64,000 bases of DNA from Favolaschia claudopus (GCA_037176885.1 JAWWNJ010000009.1:248001-312000), one strand, 5' to 3'; positions 33,051 through 44,626 are shown, numbered from the stretch's first letter. Notes: a model not told the origin generated them from the letters alone. Made by a program: numbers and translations.

Positions 33051-33480
33051 ACTCCTATTTCCCCGTCGCCATATCCGGCATCGTGAGAAATTTTCGGTGT
33101 GCTCTTTCAAAGCTTTGGCGACTCAGTACTCAGTACTCAGTGTCCTGCCCTTGTTCTCTAGCAGAGACTCTCCGGCTATCGACAGCTATCGACCGGCGCC
33201 TATTTACTAGACCTGATCTTCCTCCACGGTATGTCACACACAACGGGCGGTCTCTCATTTCATACGAACACTGTACCAGCAAATATACAGAAAAGAAGAA
33301 AAACAGATACACGCGCGAGGGTTTCGACGACCTGTGGAACTCGGAATAACCATCGGAATTCAAAACCCAGCTTGAATATTGGATATCATCACTGTAAACA
33401 CCTGCATCGAGTGATACGACGATTATCGTTTTCGACTTGGATGCAAGGAGCGGGCTTTATCTCACCCATTGTCGTTGACA
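33051..33480. other. Intergenic, truncation border of the F-box A relic
   Basis: Begins where similarity to F-box A stops and ends at the start of the zinc-finger/coiled-coil gene. The only notable feature is the CAGTACT heptamer repeat at 33123-33140. Confidence 0.4.
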
Positions 33481-34546
33481 ATGTCGCATCATGATTCATC
33501 ACTGCCAGGACCCAGTCTCACAGAGTCCATTGTCGTCAACGACGTTGCGCTGTCAATGCCGCAACTGGGTCCCGCAGAATCTACTATCGTTGCGTTTTGG
33601 CAAAAAATCGCCTTCTTGACCACACGTACCCGAAGAGAGGACGGGAAATGGATAGGAGGAGAGCAAGTTCGACATTGGAATGCAACCAACACACAGGTCA
33701 GTAAATCCAAACACGCAATACATTCACTAACCACTATCTAGGGCTGCGACAAATGTACTAAAGGTCGAATCATAAAGCAGTGTACGGTCGATGAATACCA
33801 GGCAGGGTGTAAAACCTGCAGGTTGTCAAGAACTGCATGCGATCGCAAAACCAAATTTCTATTCGAAATGACCCGCAACGACTTCTTTCCTACAATGGAC
33901 TTGTTTTTGCAAGCCTATAACCAGAAACAGCCCGCGACATGTCGGTCGGTCCGGAAGATGGCGAATAAAAGGCTGAAGAGCACTTTACCTTACTGTCAGT
34001 ATCTTTTTCTTGATTTGTTTATGTGCATACATCACACCTGGGAGTAACAATTTGTCTTCAATGGTACCTCAAAAGCCATGTCACACAGAGGATATATAGC
34101 AGGGGAAGAGTCCGTCCTCTCTCAGGAAGACTCGTCAGGTATTTAACAATCAGTTACATATGAGGGAAATAGACATTGATTGCATGTGTTTCAAGATATC
34201 CCGTGTCAAGGTCGTTGTTCTTAACATCCTTTCCCATCCTCTTCTATGGTATTCCTTTGCCAGTACTGATTGGACATACGCAGACGATACAACACGTGAC
34301 AAATTGTACACAGAGACCGTACAGGGACGGAAAGCGGTCGAAGGCGTGCTAGCCAAGCAAGGCAAAATGGAGGGGACACTCGACAAAGTATTAACGAAAC
34401 TAGATAGCATGAATAACGAAATGGGTAGCATCAAGAGTGATATGGTTAGCATGAAGGGCGAAATGCGTAGCCTGAAGGGTGAAATGGACCAGCTCATTGA
34501 TTTACTTATCACTTTACTGAGGGCACAACGCTTACATACCACTTAG
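33481..34546 (+). CDS. Small cysteine-rich (zinc-finger-like) coiled-coil protein
   Basis: I do not recognise the family. Exon 1 (ATG 33481) ends near 33696; exon 2 (from 33742) encodes GCDKCTKGRIIKQC, then GCKTCRLSRTACDRKTK, so six cysteines spaced C-x2-C-x8-9-C and C-x2-C-x6-C, which resembles a fungal zinc-binding module with two metal ions. A short exon (about 34108-34139) and a last exon from 34264 follow. The last exon encodes a regular heptad coiled coil (LDSMNNEMGSIKSDMVSMKG and so on) ending in a leucine-rich helix, stop at 34544-34546. A zinc-finger plus dimer-forming coiled coil suggests a small DNA-binding or adaptor protein. The gene sits in the right arm of the duplication, where the left arm has only 342 bp between the flanking genes. 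Confidence 0.6.
34380..34500 (+). repeat. 21-bp imperfect repeat encoding heptads
   Basis: About five units of 21 bases, each carrying AGCATGAA or AGCCTGAAGG followed by GAAATG, code for successive seven-residue coiled-coil turns. Visible as internal similarity rather than an independent element. Confidence 0.5.
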
Positions 34547-35100
34547 ACGATTGAACTAATTTGTATTGCAAACCGGTCGGGACGAACATATGTACATATA
34601 ATGACCCACAGGACATTGGTCCCCACATGAAGAGTATTCTCGCTCCTGTTCTGAAATTTTCCCATGTACGAAGTCATAGTGTAACCGACAACTACGAACG
34701 ACCCATGAGGTATCTCCTTGGTCGCCCATTTGGGAAGCACCGGTGGTACGTGGTCAAGACGCGTCGGGTCACATCACGGTCGCGTTGGCGCGTCACGGTG
34801 CCCAACGCTCACCCCATCAAGGAAGAAAAATTCAGTGCTGCACTTGTACAAACACTATCATAACGGGGATCCGTCAAAAATTCCAAACCCTGCGATTTCT
34901 TTCGACTAAGTATGTTACAGAGTTATACGTGATGATTTACAACGTATTTCAATTCGACAGTTTCGACTGTGCTGCCTCGACCCAGAGTCCGAGACTTGGT
35001 GCATAAGTATTCAAGTGAGCCTTTTCAAGTTCGCATCACAGATTCGTTGACCCGGCGGCGAGAAACGGAAAGTGTAGAGCTGTCAGTGACAAGAAATACT
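34547..35100. other. Intergenic between convergent genes
   Basis: 3' flanks of the zinc-finger/coiled-coil gene and of the second Gfd2-like gene. Nothing recognised. The bases just before 35100 still resemble the C-terminal coding end of Gfd2-like copy 1, out of frame. Confidence 0.45.
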
Positions 35101-36612
35101 TCACTGATAGGCCCAGCGTGGATCGCCCTGCATGCCGGACGGGTCTGCCATTGCGATAGCTCGCAAAGCAGCCAAAGTATACTGAAGAGATTGAGGTGGA
35201 AAATCATCAACGAAGTAAAACTTCATACGAACATGGGCGTCGTTCCCCGCATTGTGAAGATAACTGGTACTGATTCCGAGCCGTTCGCAAACTTCTTTAA
35301 GACCGTGGCTTTTCTTTTCCTCTCGAACCAAGCTTGCGAACAAGGTAGCGGTGTCAACAATGAAAACCCCCTCATTCAAAACCTCTGTTGGTAGAGTATG
35401 GGTAGCGTCTCCCATGGGCACTCGGAGTTGCTCCAAAATTCTAGAGATAATTCGTAAGAACAAATCGCTGGAAGAATAAGCTGGAGTTTAATTTAACTTG
35501 ATGTCTTCGTGAGGATTGTGAAAAACAAGAAACAGAGGCCCCCAGGTGCGCACCGTCATGATGATGTTACGAATTGTGGCTTGAAATGCTTCCTTGGACA
35601 ATTTTGTTGTCTCTCCAAATTGATAATGCTGCACAGTCATGTCAGAACGAAAGTGTGTCTACAGCAGCAGCAATAAGTACCTCTCTGTTATCCGGGACAT
35701 GATTCCCATTCCTGTACCTCTCGTACCCATACACTGTTAGATGACCGCAGGCTGTTGTCTCTGCTCTGTTTTTCCAGTAAAGTGCGCTGTATCCAAATTC
35801 AGTGACGAGTCTATGATTCTGCTCCCACATCTCGAAATCCAATGCAAGCCATGTGCCGAACTTGGCTCCTAAAAGCTGCCGCACGCGTTCGAGCGCGTCG
35901 CGAAGAAGTACCGCTCTTGAAGCTTGACGTGCCATTTTTGTACTATCTTTATTGTTCTTGGAAGTTTGCTTGCATAAGGAGTGAATTGTCAAATAAAATC
36001 ACACTGAGTTTAAAGGACGTACCTTTAGCGCAAGGCGAACGGAGTCGACATCGGGACACGTCACAGCTGAAAGGGTGAAAAATTCCGTAGCGGTCATTTG
36101 ATGTTCGGGATTCGGAGGCGGAATGATGTTGGCCGTGAGTCGCGCCGCGTGAAGCCAGAAGCGAACTGGTCAAATTAGATCCACCACAAAGCGGAAATTT
36201 ATTAATATGCCACACCGCAGTCGACTTGAGCGGATGAAAATAAGAGATGCTGGTGGCCGTCATGGCACATCCCTGGCAACATCAGGCGCAGTACTGAATC
36301 ACATCTATCTGGTTCCAAAACATACCTAGGAATAGCGATAGTCCATTGACGCCATCGATGTGAAGTGGAGAGTCGGGCTCAACGAGTGCCTCGTGCGCTG
36401 GGCTCGATTTTGAACACTTTTGCGAGGGGTTTCGGAATTGATACAGTACCCAAGACGCTCTGCAGTGCTTTTTGTTCAGTCTCTTGGAGCGATTTCGGCC
36501 TAGGAAATTCAGTGGTTCCTTCAACGAAATGGGATTGAAGGACGAAGTGTACCACTAGTTTGGTGAGCAAGATGATCTCAGGTACAGGAGTGGACGAGTC
36601 GAGACTCAACAT
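35101..36612 (-). CDS. Gfd2/YDR514C-like RNase H-fold protein, copy 2
   Basis: Inverted paralogue of copy 1. Exons from the 5' end: ATG 36612 opens about 70 codons with VVHFVLQSHFVEGTTEFP; then HEALVEPDSPLHIDGVNGL; then TATEFFTLSAVTCPDVDSV (about 36090-36030); then RVRQLLGAKFGTWLALDFEM, TEFGYSALYWKNRAETTACG, FHNPHEDIK, VFIVDTATLFASL, HGLKEVCERLGIS and LHNAGNDA with YTLAALRAIAMAD after an intron ending near 35181. The stop at 35101 comes earlier than in copy 1 because of a one-base difference within the tail; the last 20 or so residues of copy 1 are missing here. Core motifs with acidic residues are kept, so it may still be active. The 5' exon junctions are uncertain. Confidence 0.65.
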
Positions 36613-37053
36613 GGGAGCAAATGTCAGAAAATCGGTAATAATGAATCTCAGAAATCGTCGTGGTCATCGTGGACGTTATCAAGGAGCGGTGGGAATTTCA
36701 ACTTTGCAGCTGTTTGTACTCTACACAGCTTTCGGCAACATAAATACCACCACATCCAAAATTGCCTGTTTTGGATGCTAGGACGAGCATGACCCGATTA
36801 GGAACGAGATCAGTTGTGATCGGCGCGAAACTGTCATTTACGAGCAAACTGTGTCGTATCGGCCTTAATCTATAAGTTGTCCACCAACCACCTTTACATA
36901 GTTCCTCCCAGATACTTGCCAACGTCAGTAACATCCTTGCCTCATGTCCTTGCCTCAGGTCCAAAGAATGTCATGATGGGGAATCCATTTAACATTTATG
37001 CGATACAAATTGTATTGACACATTAAAACCACGAAACTAAGAACTTTCTTTGC
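36613..37053. other. Intergenic
   Basis: 5' flank of Gfd2-like copy 2 and 3' flank of the sedolisin gene. Outer limit of the right arm of the duplication. Nothing recognised. Confidence 0.45.
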
Positions 37054-39875
37054 TTACAGCGCCATCGCGGCAGACAAGATATTAGCGAAGATGGGTGTAC
37101 CGAGACCGGTAACTGCCACAAAGAGAAAAAAAAAAGAATCATCGGTAAATGATATAGTGCATTATCGAAGCATATCACGCACCAGGATCCCACCCAGCCC
37201 TCGCAGGAAACCCATTCGTATTACACCCGGTATTATGTCCCAAAGTGACATCGTTGAACATCCTCGGGTTTGCGTAGAAGAAAGGGTTCAGGAAGCTTCA
37301 TTCAATTCAAATACATAATCAGCTCCAATTCAAAATAATAAAAGGCGTCGGTGTGGTTGACTCACCCAAGAGGCGACTTCCCGGCAGCGATGAGACGGTC
37401 ATTGACGAGACCCTGATTGTGGAATGATGATGAGCTAACTGGTTGTCGAAAATGATATGCGGATATGTATACGTACGATGACACTGGCTAGAGTGGGACT
37501 GGAGTCGTTTCAGTTGTAGTTAGTTTGTTCTGAAGTAAGGCAAAGAAAGCTACTCACGAGCTGCAAGATGTCCCAGAGACACCCTCGAGAACACCGCCGC
37601 TCACGATCTCGAAATCGACTATATATCATAATCCTCCACAGTCAAAAAAAAGCCGCATTCGGAACAAACAGTTTTCCGTTCATAGTACTCACCTCCTTGA
37701 GTGCTGACGTCCGGGAACGCACGACCAGAGGGGCTATCATAGGGAATAATCAGGTTCAATCAACCAATATATCTAAAGCTTGTGGGAAGAACTGACGTGA
37801 ATTTCCCAGCATTGGTAGACCCCAAAGCAGTCAGGTAGGTCTGTACGGCAGTGGTCTGGTATGACGGCTGGCTGAAGACGCGGCTGAAACCGCCGGAGGA
37901 GAAGGAGGCGGCGGTTTCGCTGGGTGGGATACCCGAAACGGCGCCAACACTGGGAGTTAAAAAAGGTAATATGGTCAGTAGAGGAACACGATGGGCTGAC
38001 GCTTTGTTGAGCTATGTACCTGGTCAAGAAGGGGCAGCCCGAGGGGAACTATGTATGTAGCTACGTTAGAACAACCTTCAGATTAGAAATACCAAATACG
38101 TACCGCCACGATAAAGTTCGTGCAAGACTGACTTTGCCCACCCGCAACCCCACCTGTGAAATCCGTTGAGCGACGGGTCCGAGAAGGAAACATGGGATCA
38201 CGCACCATCTCCAGATGCAAAAAGAATAGAGCCACCCCTATGACATCAACGCATTGAGTACAACTCCATAACAAGAGAAATTCTTTCAAAGACCTAGTTC
38301 CTGAAATTTAGGAATACATAGTCAGCCACGAGAAGAAGGAATCAAAAGAGAGCGAAATAGTTCTGACCATAGGCTGCGTAGGCATTACACAGCTTCCTGA
38401 AGCGAAAATCAGTGAGGAATACTTAACGTCAGGAAACCAAATGGACTTGCGTAAACGTAGCGGCAGTCTGATCGGGCTCGTCTTCGCCGTAGGAGGTCGT
38501 CAGGACTTGAGGAACAGTAGAGAGCTGGCTCAGGTTGTTGATGATGTCCAGGAAGCCCTACGCATACCAACCCGTCAGAGGCGAGGAGCGGGATAAATCA
38601 TAATTGTAACCGGGCATACCTCGAGAGCACCATCCTGGAATTGGTTACCGCCCGAAGCAAAGGTGACAGGAACTCCGCTGGCGATTCCGACGGTGTACTC
38701 AATATCTTGAAAAGGGGACGATATGTGAGGACTACAGTACGATCGGCATAGGAGAATAAGAATTACCCAAGTTGGCTTCGATTCCCGCTTGTCTCGCGCT
38801 TTGCGGGTTAGAGCCTCCGTCAAAGGTGCGCAGAGCGAATGTGCTGGCCGATGCAGGGAGATCAGGCCGGAACCTACATATGTAACAGGTGAGCTTCCGG
38901 GCAGATGACTTTGACTTTGATGATAGAAGGTTCTCTTGCCTGCTAACGAAGCTGTTGAGATCGGCAGTCTGCGCAAACTGCTGGATAAATCCAGCGACAG
39001 CGATCGAGTTGGATTTCTGGGTCGCGAGGGTCGTGGGGATTCCGTACATGGCTTGGAGGCAGGCAGGGGTCACCTGAAAGATTGCAGTGAGCTGAAAGCC
39101 AAGGGTGTGACGAGCGTTCAATGCTTACTGTCGAAGCGCAAGACGCGGGGACAGCATCGGGCAAGAGGCTTGCGTTGACTGCTGGGCGGTCTGAAGCCGT
39201 CACGACGGGTCCGCGACCGGCAGTTAGAGGACGACCGAACCTGGATGTATCGTCACCTCGTTGAGATCCGATGAAATAGTAGGCGAAAATACCCAGTAGC
39301 CGGATGGAGAGCTTCGACGTGCGCTGTGAGCTCAGCAGGCAAAGACACAGAAAGGGTCCGAATGATCTGTTTGCCTGTCTCGAGATGGGTGAAGGTCTCG
39401 TAGTTGGCGTCCAGCATCTCGTTGGCCTTCGATACCGGGACGTCGACGTGCAGCCACTCGCCGTACGGAGACGCGACAGTGGCGGTCAACCCATGGGAAG
39501 AGAGCCATTGCGTAACCGCCGCAACCGATTCGTCAGTCGGCTCCATGAACCCCTTTGCTTGCGCCAGAGTCAGATGCTGGCCATAACGCGCCGAACCGGG
39601 CGTGGAGACGGCAAAGAGCGTCTCCTCGAGGCCTGGTAAATGCGTGTAAGCAAAGAAAGCTCCGCATTGAATCAAAGATATATCCAAGTACCTGGGAAGT
39701 CCTTGCTGAACAAGCCGATGCGCAGAGGGATGGTCGCAGTGGACGGCGCAGGACCAGCACGGACAAAGCTGCTGGGCACTGCATCTCTTTTCTCGTGGAT
39801 CACGAAATTGGAGCGCGCTGCTGGCGACGCGATGGCCAAGGTGAACAGCGAGACGAAGAAGAGGCCTGCAACCAT
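37054..39875 (-). CDS. Sedolisin (S53) tripeptidyl peptidase, secreted
   Basis: Acid serine-carboxyl peptidase of the tripeptidyl-peptidase/grifolisin type, made as a preproprotein. ATG 39875 starts a signal peptide of about 16 residues (MVAGLFFVSLFTLAIA). The pro-domain follows: FSKDFPG, then after an intron LEETLFAVSTPGSARYGQHL, AVTQWLSSHGL and TGKQIIRTLSVSLP. The catalytic domain starts after CASTVTPACLQAMYGIP. The catalytic Glu and Asp sit in GIEANLDIEY, split by an intron at about 38706-38763. TSYGEDE and LFASGDGG are present. The nucleophile motif is SGTSCSSPTLASVI, also split by an intron (about 37500-37560). The C-terminus reads AVTGLGTPIFANIL with stop at 37054-37056. More than twelve introns of about 50 bp. 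Looks intact. Role: protein degradation outside the cell. Confidence 0.88.
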
Positions 39876-40620
39876 TCTTGCTCAATTCGAGGCCGAACGA
39901 TGTCCAGAGTTCTGTAGCAGTTTCCATTTTATACTGCAACAGAGTCCGCCGGAGATGCGCGTAGAAAGATAAGGTGTGAATTCCTGGTATACCAATGGCG
40001 AGTATCACGACAAAAATATCGCGGATAGTGAGAATGTAGGTTGCAACTCGTGAGTTTGCAAGTAGCTCGAGGAAGAAGCACGACGTCCACACGATGCTCG
40101 AAGGATAGTTACCCCGGCGAAAGCCCGGCTTGATACAGACCATCCATTCAGAGTGAATCTTCAGCCGGCAAGACCAGCCGGAAAGATTGGTTAGTTTACT
40201 GACACGCACGATGGCATTAACTTGCCATTCCGGTAGATGGAAATATGCGCATAGCACATGGAATTGAGGGAAGGAACTCGGGACCAGTTTTCTCACTCAC
40301 ACGGTTCTGTTCTCGGAGATCCTCATTTAGTAGTCACTGTGAACAAGCGGTACTATTTTGGAGTGACCCAGATGTGGGGAATCAGACTTGGCAGGCTAAT
40401 TATAGTGTCGAGTGGCTTTGAGATGCGTTCATGATGCACGCTGGCAGAGAGTGTCGCCTGATACACAATGCATCCTTAAGGTCCGGGCTCATCAAACCAG
40501 AAAAGACGAAGAAGAGGGTTCACGACAGACCATTTGATATGCACGGTTTCTATTTGGACAGAAGACAACTTGAACTCCAGTCAATGTTCGAAGGCGAGAT
40601 AAAAGCTGATGAATGACTGC

Positions 40621-40648
40621 GTGGGAATAGTGTCATTGCGATTCCCAC
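40621..40648. repeat. 8-bp stem inverted repeat
   Basis: GTGGGAAT and ATTCCCAC flank a 12-base loop. A stem of this size may be chance; no poly-T tract follows. Confidence 0.35.
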
Positions 40649-41156
40649 AGTTCACAACTTGTCGCTACTCGCACGGTATCGATTTCAGAGTTTCAAGGGA
40701 ACGGAACGGTAAACCAAATTCGGTACATTCCGGGGCTGCTTAGATGGGAAGTATCATCACTGGCGATCTGAAAGAAGAATGGTACGTCTACTATTCGATC
40801 ACCCATCCGATTGATTCCCCGAAGGACATTTCACTCAATCTCGAGCGGTATACCCACAGGATATCGTTACAGCAATGACTGCTCACTATCCGAGTCTACC
40901 TGATGCATTAACGCCCAAGATTATGAAGAAGAGTTCAATTACGTAACTCTGGGGCAGAATCGACAAAATGTTGGAGGAAGAAAGACCTGCGAACACTAAT
41001 CACAACAATCAGAGTGAGTCGAATGCAGCATCGCAAACTGGTCCTTGTGACGATAGACTCAACAAAATAGAATCCGCAAAGACTCCGTTCATAATATAAT
41101 ATCGTCTTGTTTTAATTCCAATAATTTCCGAATTCAAGTTCAACCGTGGGAAACAG

Positions 41157-41340
41157 GAATCTCGTTCGAGTTTTTTGCGAAGCCTGGTTGGAGTCGCATT
41201 TTTTCGTAACCCGGGGGGAGGGGGGGTTATGAATTCTCGTCCGAGTTGCTCGTAAAATGTGTTTTGAGTCGCAATTTTTTTCATAACCCCCCCGGGGGGG
41301 TTTATGAATTTCGTTCATCTCGCAAATGGGGGGGTTGCGG
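41157..41340. repeat. 74-75 bp degenerate tandem repeat with C/G-run palindrome
   Basis: GAAT(T)CTCGT(T/C)CGAG-type unit starts lie at 41157, 41231 and 41306 (third copy partial). In units 1 and 2 GAGTCGCA(A)TTTTTT follows, leading into C/G runs: unit 1 ends in CCCGGGGGGAGGGGGGG, unit 2 in C7G7 at about 41285-41300, a perfect 14-base palindrome. No coding use seen. Confidence 0.7.
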
Positions 41341-41656
41341 ATCGGCTGGTACAACGCCGAGCCGAGCACACTGGCGTCGCTGGACATTCAGGTTTTCGTG
41401 TTCACTCAATATTAATGTTCATGACATTGACAAAATCGGACCGTGAGACATGGACTATAGCTACTCTATCCTCGGCTTCTTGACAACGCCTTCGTTCGGC
41501 GTATCTTTAAAATCAATTAGCATCATATCCTCATCGATATCATCATGTTACGAAACCAACCGTGAGGAACCGCCAGCTGTCCTTCTACGTTATTCACCCA
41601 TTCCCCACCCTCCGCGCCTTCAAACAGCCAAATGTGACTGAGGAGATGATCAGACA

Positions 41657-44253
41657 TCAGCGGCATATATATACGCCTTTAAATCTCGCTAACCTATCCC
41701 CGACACGTTGTGGTCCCTCAGGCTCAAGAGCGTGGAGGTCAGCTACCGATCGTTTCTTGGTTCGAATGATGTCTTCTGGCTGTGTTGTTTCTGCTGACAG
41801 GTGCGCTGCCGGGGAAGGTAAATTCCAGCCAAGCCTGCTGCACAGATGTGATATAATGTCGTCCGCGTTTCCGAGTAGAATGATCTTTGGGCCGACATGA
41901 GTTGCAATCATCGCAAGCCAAAACATAGGTCGCTCACGTCCGGGTTGATATGTCTAACAGGCGTTTTATTAATGAGAATCTACCGTTTGTGAGTTGTTAT
42001 ATGAAGTAGACATGCGAAAACACTTGCTTGAGGCACAGAGTGCGGAAGATGGCCTGGGTAGACAAAGATAAACATACTCGTAAGATCTCACTTCGCTGTT
42101 CGGAAACTGTGCGACGCACACAAGATGTCAGCCACAGGGCTAACCTTGAGCGATGTCCCAACGACAAGTAGTAAATCCGCTTGGCTTCTATCTGCAGCGA
42201 GGGAATGATCGAAATGGTCTTTAAGCTTCTCTCCGAAAAATGTTATGTCTGGCTGCAGCCATCTATGAATTTCATTGTTCCCACAGTTATAAAGAATTCT
42301 GACCTTCATAATCCCCGGAGGATATGTCCCCCCGTCACTTTCATCTTCGTCCTCGCTATCCCATTGCCCCTTCGCCTTCTTCTTCTTACTCTTCTTCTTC
42401 CGCTTTTTATTCGTCGGCGAAGACGACGGCGAATTGCAAACCGTACAAAGCGGCACCTTCTGCGCCATAATATGAGCTTCGATTTCAGACCCAGGCACTT
42501 GTCTATGACACAAAATGCAGCTGGCAGTGTTGAAAGACCCGTGGCATTCGAGCACACGAGTCACTCCGGCTAGTGTATGCAGACCGTCTATGTTCTGGGT
42601 GTAGTTCTGCAACCAAAAAAAAGCCTGGATGAGTTGTGATAGCAAGAATCAAAGGCTCTCACACGCAGGAGCTTCGAGAAAAAAAAAGAGTGAGCGGGCA
42701 AACAATGAACAGACACAATTAATTTGCTTACTTGGTTTTTATCTTCTACCAATTTTATGAAGCGGTGGCACGGAGAGGGCACAAAGTTAGAAGGGTATAT
42801 CTGGCTGTAATCGGCGTCATTAGTGAAATATGGCGTTCAGCTGTTCACCGGACCTTGCAAACGAGCTGATTTCGAAGAATTGTCAGCCAACCTTTCAACA
42901 CCGAATATGTAGGAACGTACTAGAATACTGTTCGCGTTTATTTATGAGTTCGACGTTCACACACAAGTATGTAGATGACGCACCAGCAGGGTTTTCTCTG
43001 AAATAGTTGATATCGAACCTTGAAAGAAACAGTCAGCCAACCACAGCTTTCCAAATAGAGGAGTACTAGTAACGGCTTACATCTGTTGCGGGTCATCCAG
43101 ATCATATTCGCCGCGCTCTTTCAAAGAGGCGTACAAGCCGTCCCGAGATCTAAAGTCAGGAATCCCACATGATACACCTGTGAAGCGAATCAGGTTGGGT
43201 ACAAGTTGAAGCAGAATAGAAAGGCTCATTACTTATCCCGGCACCTGTAAATGTAAATAGCATATCAGCGAAACGAAGCGGAAACGACGCAAGTCTGAAA
43301 AGGCTACTTAACCTGTGAGTATGATGATTCTCCGAGAGTCGCGTATCAGCCGAACAGCGTCGTCGACAGTATTATATTCAGGAAGCTTTTCGCGCAATTG
43401 AAGTCTTTCTTTCCAGTTGAGCATGTATTATTGAATATGGTGAAAACGGATTTTTTTTACTCACTCTCGACTCATCGCAACACGCAAGAAATACGACATC
43501 GTAGTTGTTGACAGATGGTGCAATTTGGGGCTCTTGGATGTCGATTGACTTTATGTTTCGAATCAGCATTCGAAGACACGTACCAATTTGATACCGAAGG
43601 CAAGGAGGAGGTCCGGTATTGAGTGATTCCGCTTCAAAATATATTCATTGACCCATGAAGCCATCCCTAGTTAAATCCCGAATCATTCTTCGTCCTTTTA
43701 ATTAGCATAATTGGCTCATATATAACGAACCGTGCTCTTTCAAATGATACAACATGCCTCGAACCTGCTGTTGCGTCCATATTTCCGGATCTGTTGTCCA
43801 TCGAAACAAACTAAATTTTTGCCAGAATCGAACGAGTTAACAAAATGAAATGACTACTACCTTCATCCGCAAAACAATACAAAGCCGACATGTCGAGTTC
43901 CGAAACTTCCAAATTGAAGTGACCGTCAGATTCGGACTCCTCGTTTTCCCCTCCCCTATCCGAGTCGGCCGCTGGACCACTGATTCCAGAGCTCTCAGAT
44001 TCCGAGTCAGCAAGTAAGATCTGCACAAGTTCCTCCACCGTCGCAGCCTCGATATCCACCTCTTCAGAAGCGGCGAGGAACGCGCGAACTGTTTTCGAAT
44101 TGCGTGTGGGTGAGAAATTAGAATTCGAAAGCAATATTAATTTTGGGGGACCGAAGCTGACTGACTCTGAGACGCGGTCAATTGCTCTGGATTCGGCAGA
44201 TTTGGCTCGGGAACTTCTTCCGATAAGGGCGGCTGGGCACCAGAAGGGTCCAT
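41657..44253 (-). CDS. SIR2: Sir2-type NAD-dependent protein deacetylase (class I sirtuin)
   Basis: Nuclear NAD-dependent deacetylase expected to silence chromatin. ATG 44253 begins an acidic, Ser-rich N-terminus ([16 protein letters not shown]). A Sir2-type N-terminal domain follows: [34 protein letters not shown]. The catalytic core has AGIS then [13 protein letters not shown] (about 43170), [19 protein letters not shown] with the active-site His, and zinc pairs CILC and CTVC. Between the second zinc pair and [10 protein letters not shown] lies a very basic, then acidic insert ([14 protein letters not shown]). [13 protein letters not shown] and, after further introns, [18 protein letters not shown] and [13 protein letters not shown] end the core; stop 41657. 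A 51-nt intron (about 42252-42302), read through, would insert 17 residues before PDITFF. About twelve exons. Confidence 0.85.
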
Positions 44254-44626
44254 GTTCAGCCCTCCGTACGTCGCGATGTGGACGTGCGGGGAAGAGTGCT
44301 CCGAGTCCTCCAAACACAAACCAACATTCGATCGGTGATCTCGGGTTTCCCGGCAGTTGCCGGTTTAATGTTACAGTTGAACGTTGAACGTTGAACACTC
44401 GTGAATTTTCTGAACATGTGTACTTATATTGGGTACAAGATACAAGAGTACAGCGGGAGACACAGAATACTGGGGAGAGCCGCTTTTTCCGCCACGGGGA
44501 CCTGTCACGATTTAGGCTTTCTCTTCGGGGTGTGTTTGGGGAGTCCCACTTCCGCTTGATGCTCGACTTGAATATTAGACAACAACCTGGAGACTCGCAT
44601 TCAGTTTCCAGTGCGCAAGCATAATA
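44254..44626. other. Intergenic, Sir2 promoter and arabinanase 3' flank
   Basis: Nothing recognised. If the arabinanase has one more intron, with 5' splice site GTGAGT at about 44641, its last codons (GTTGTTGTCTAA) would lie near 44570. Confidence 0.4.

Larger units (their letters stand above)
39876..41656. other. Intergenic with hairpin and tandem repeat
   Basis: 1.8 kb between the sedolisin promoter and the 3' end of the Sir2 gene. The long minus frame across 39876-40296 is not coding: it is in a different phase from the real first exon and lacks family features. A 61-codon frame at 40431-40616 is unrecognised. Repeats at 40621 and 41157 are listed separately. Confidence 0.45.

Noticed and set aside
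39876..40296. Long minus-strand frame extending upstream of the sedolisin gene
   Set aside because: It is out of phase with the signal-peptide exon at 39875, crosses the first intron unspliced, and has no family feature.
40621..40648. Hairpin as a transcription terminator
   Set aside because: Bacterial-type terminators do not apply in a fungal nuclear genome, and no poly-T follows; kept only as a weak repeat.
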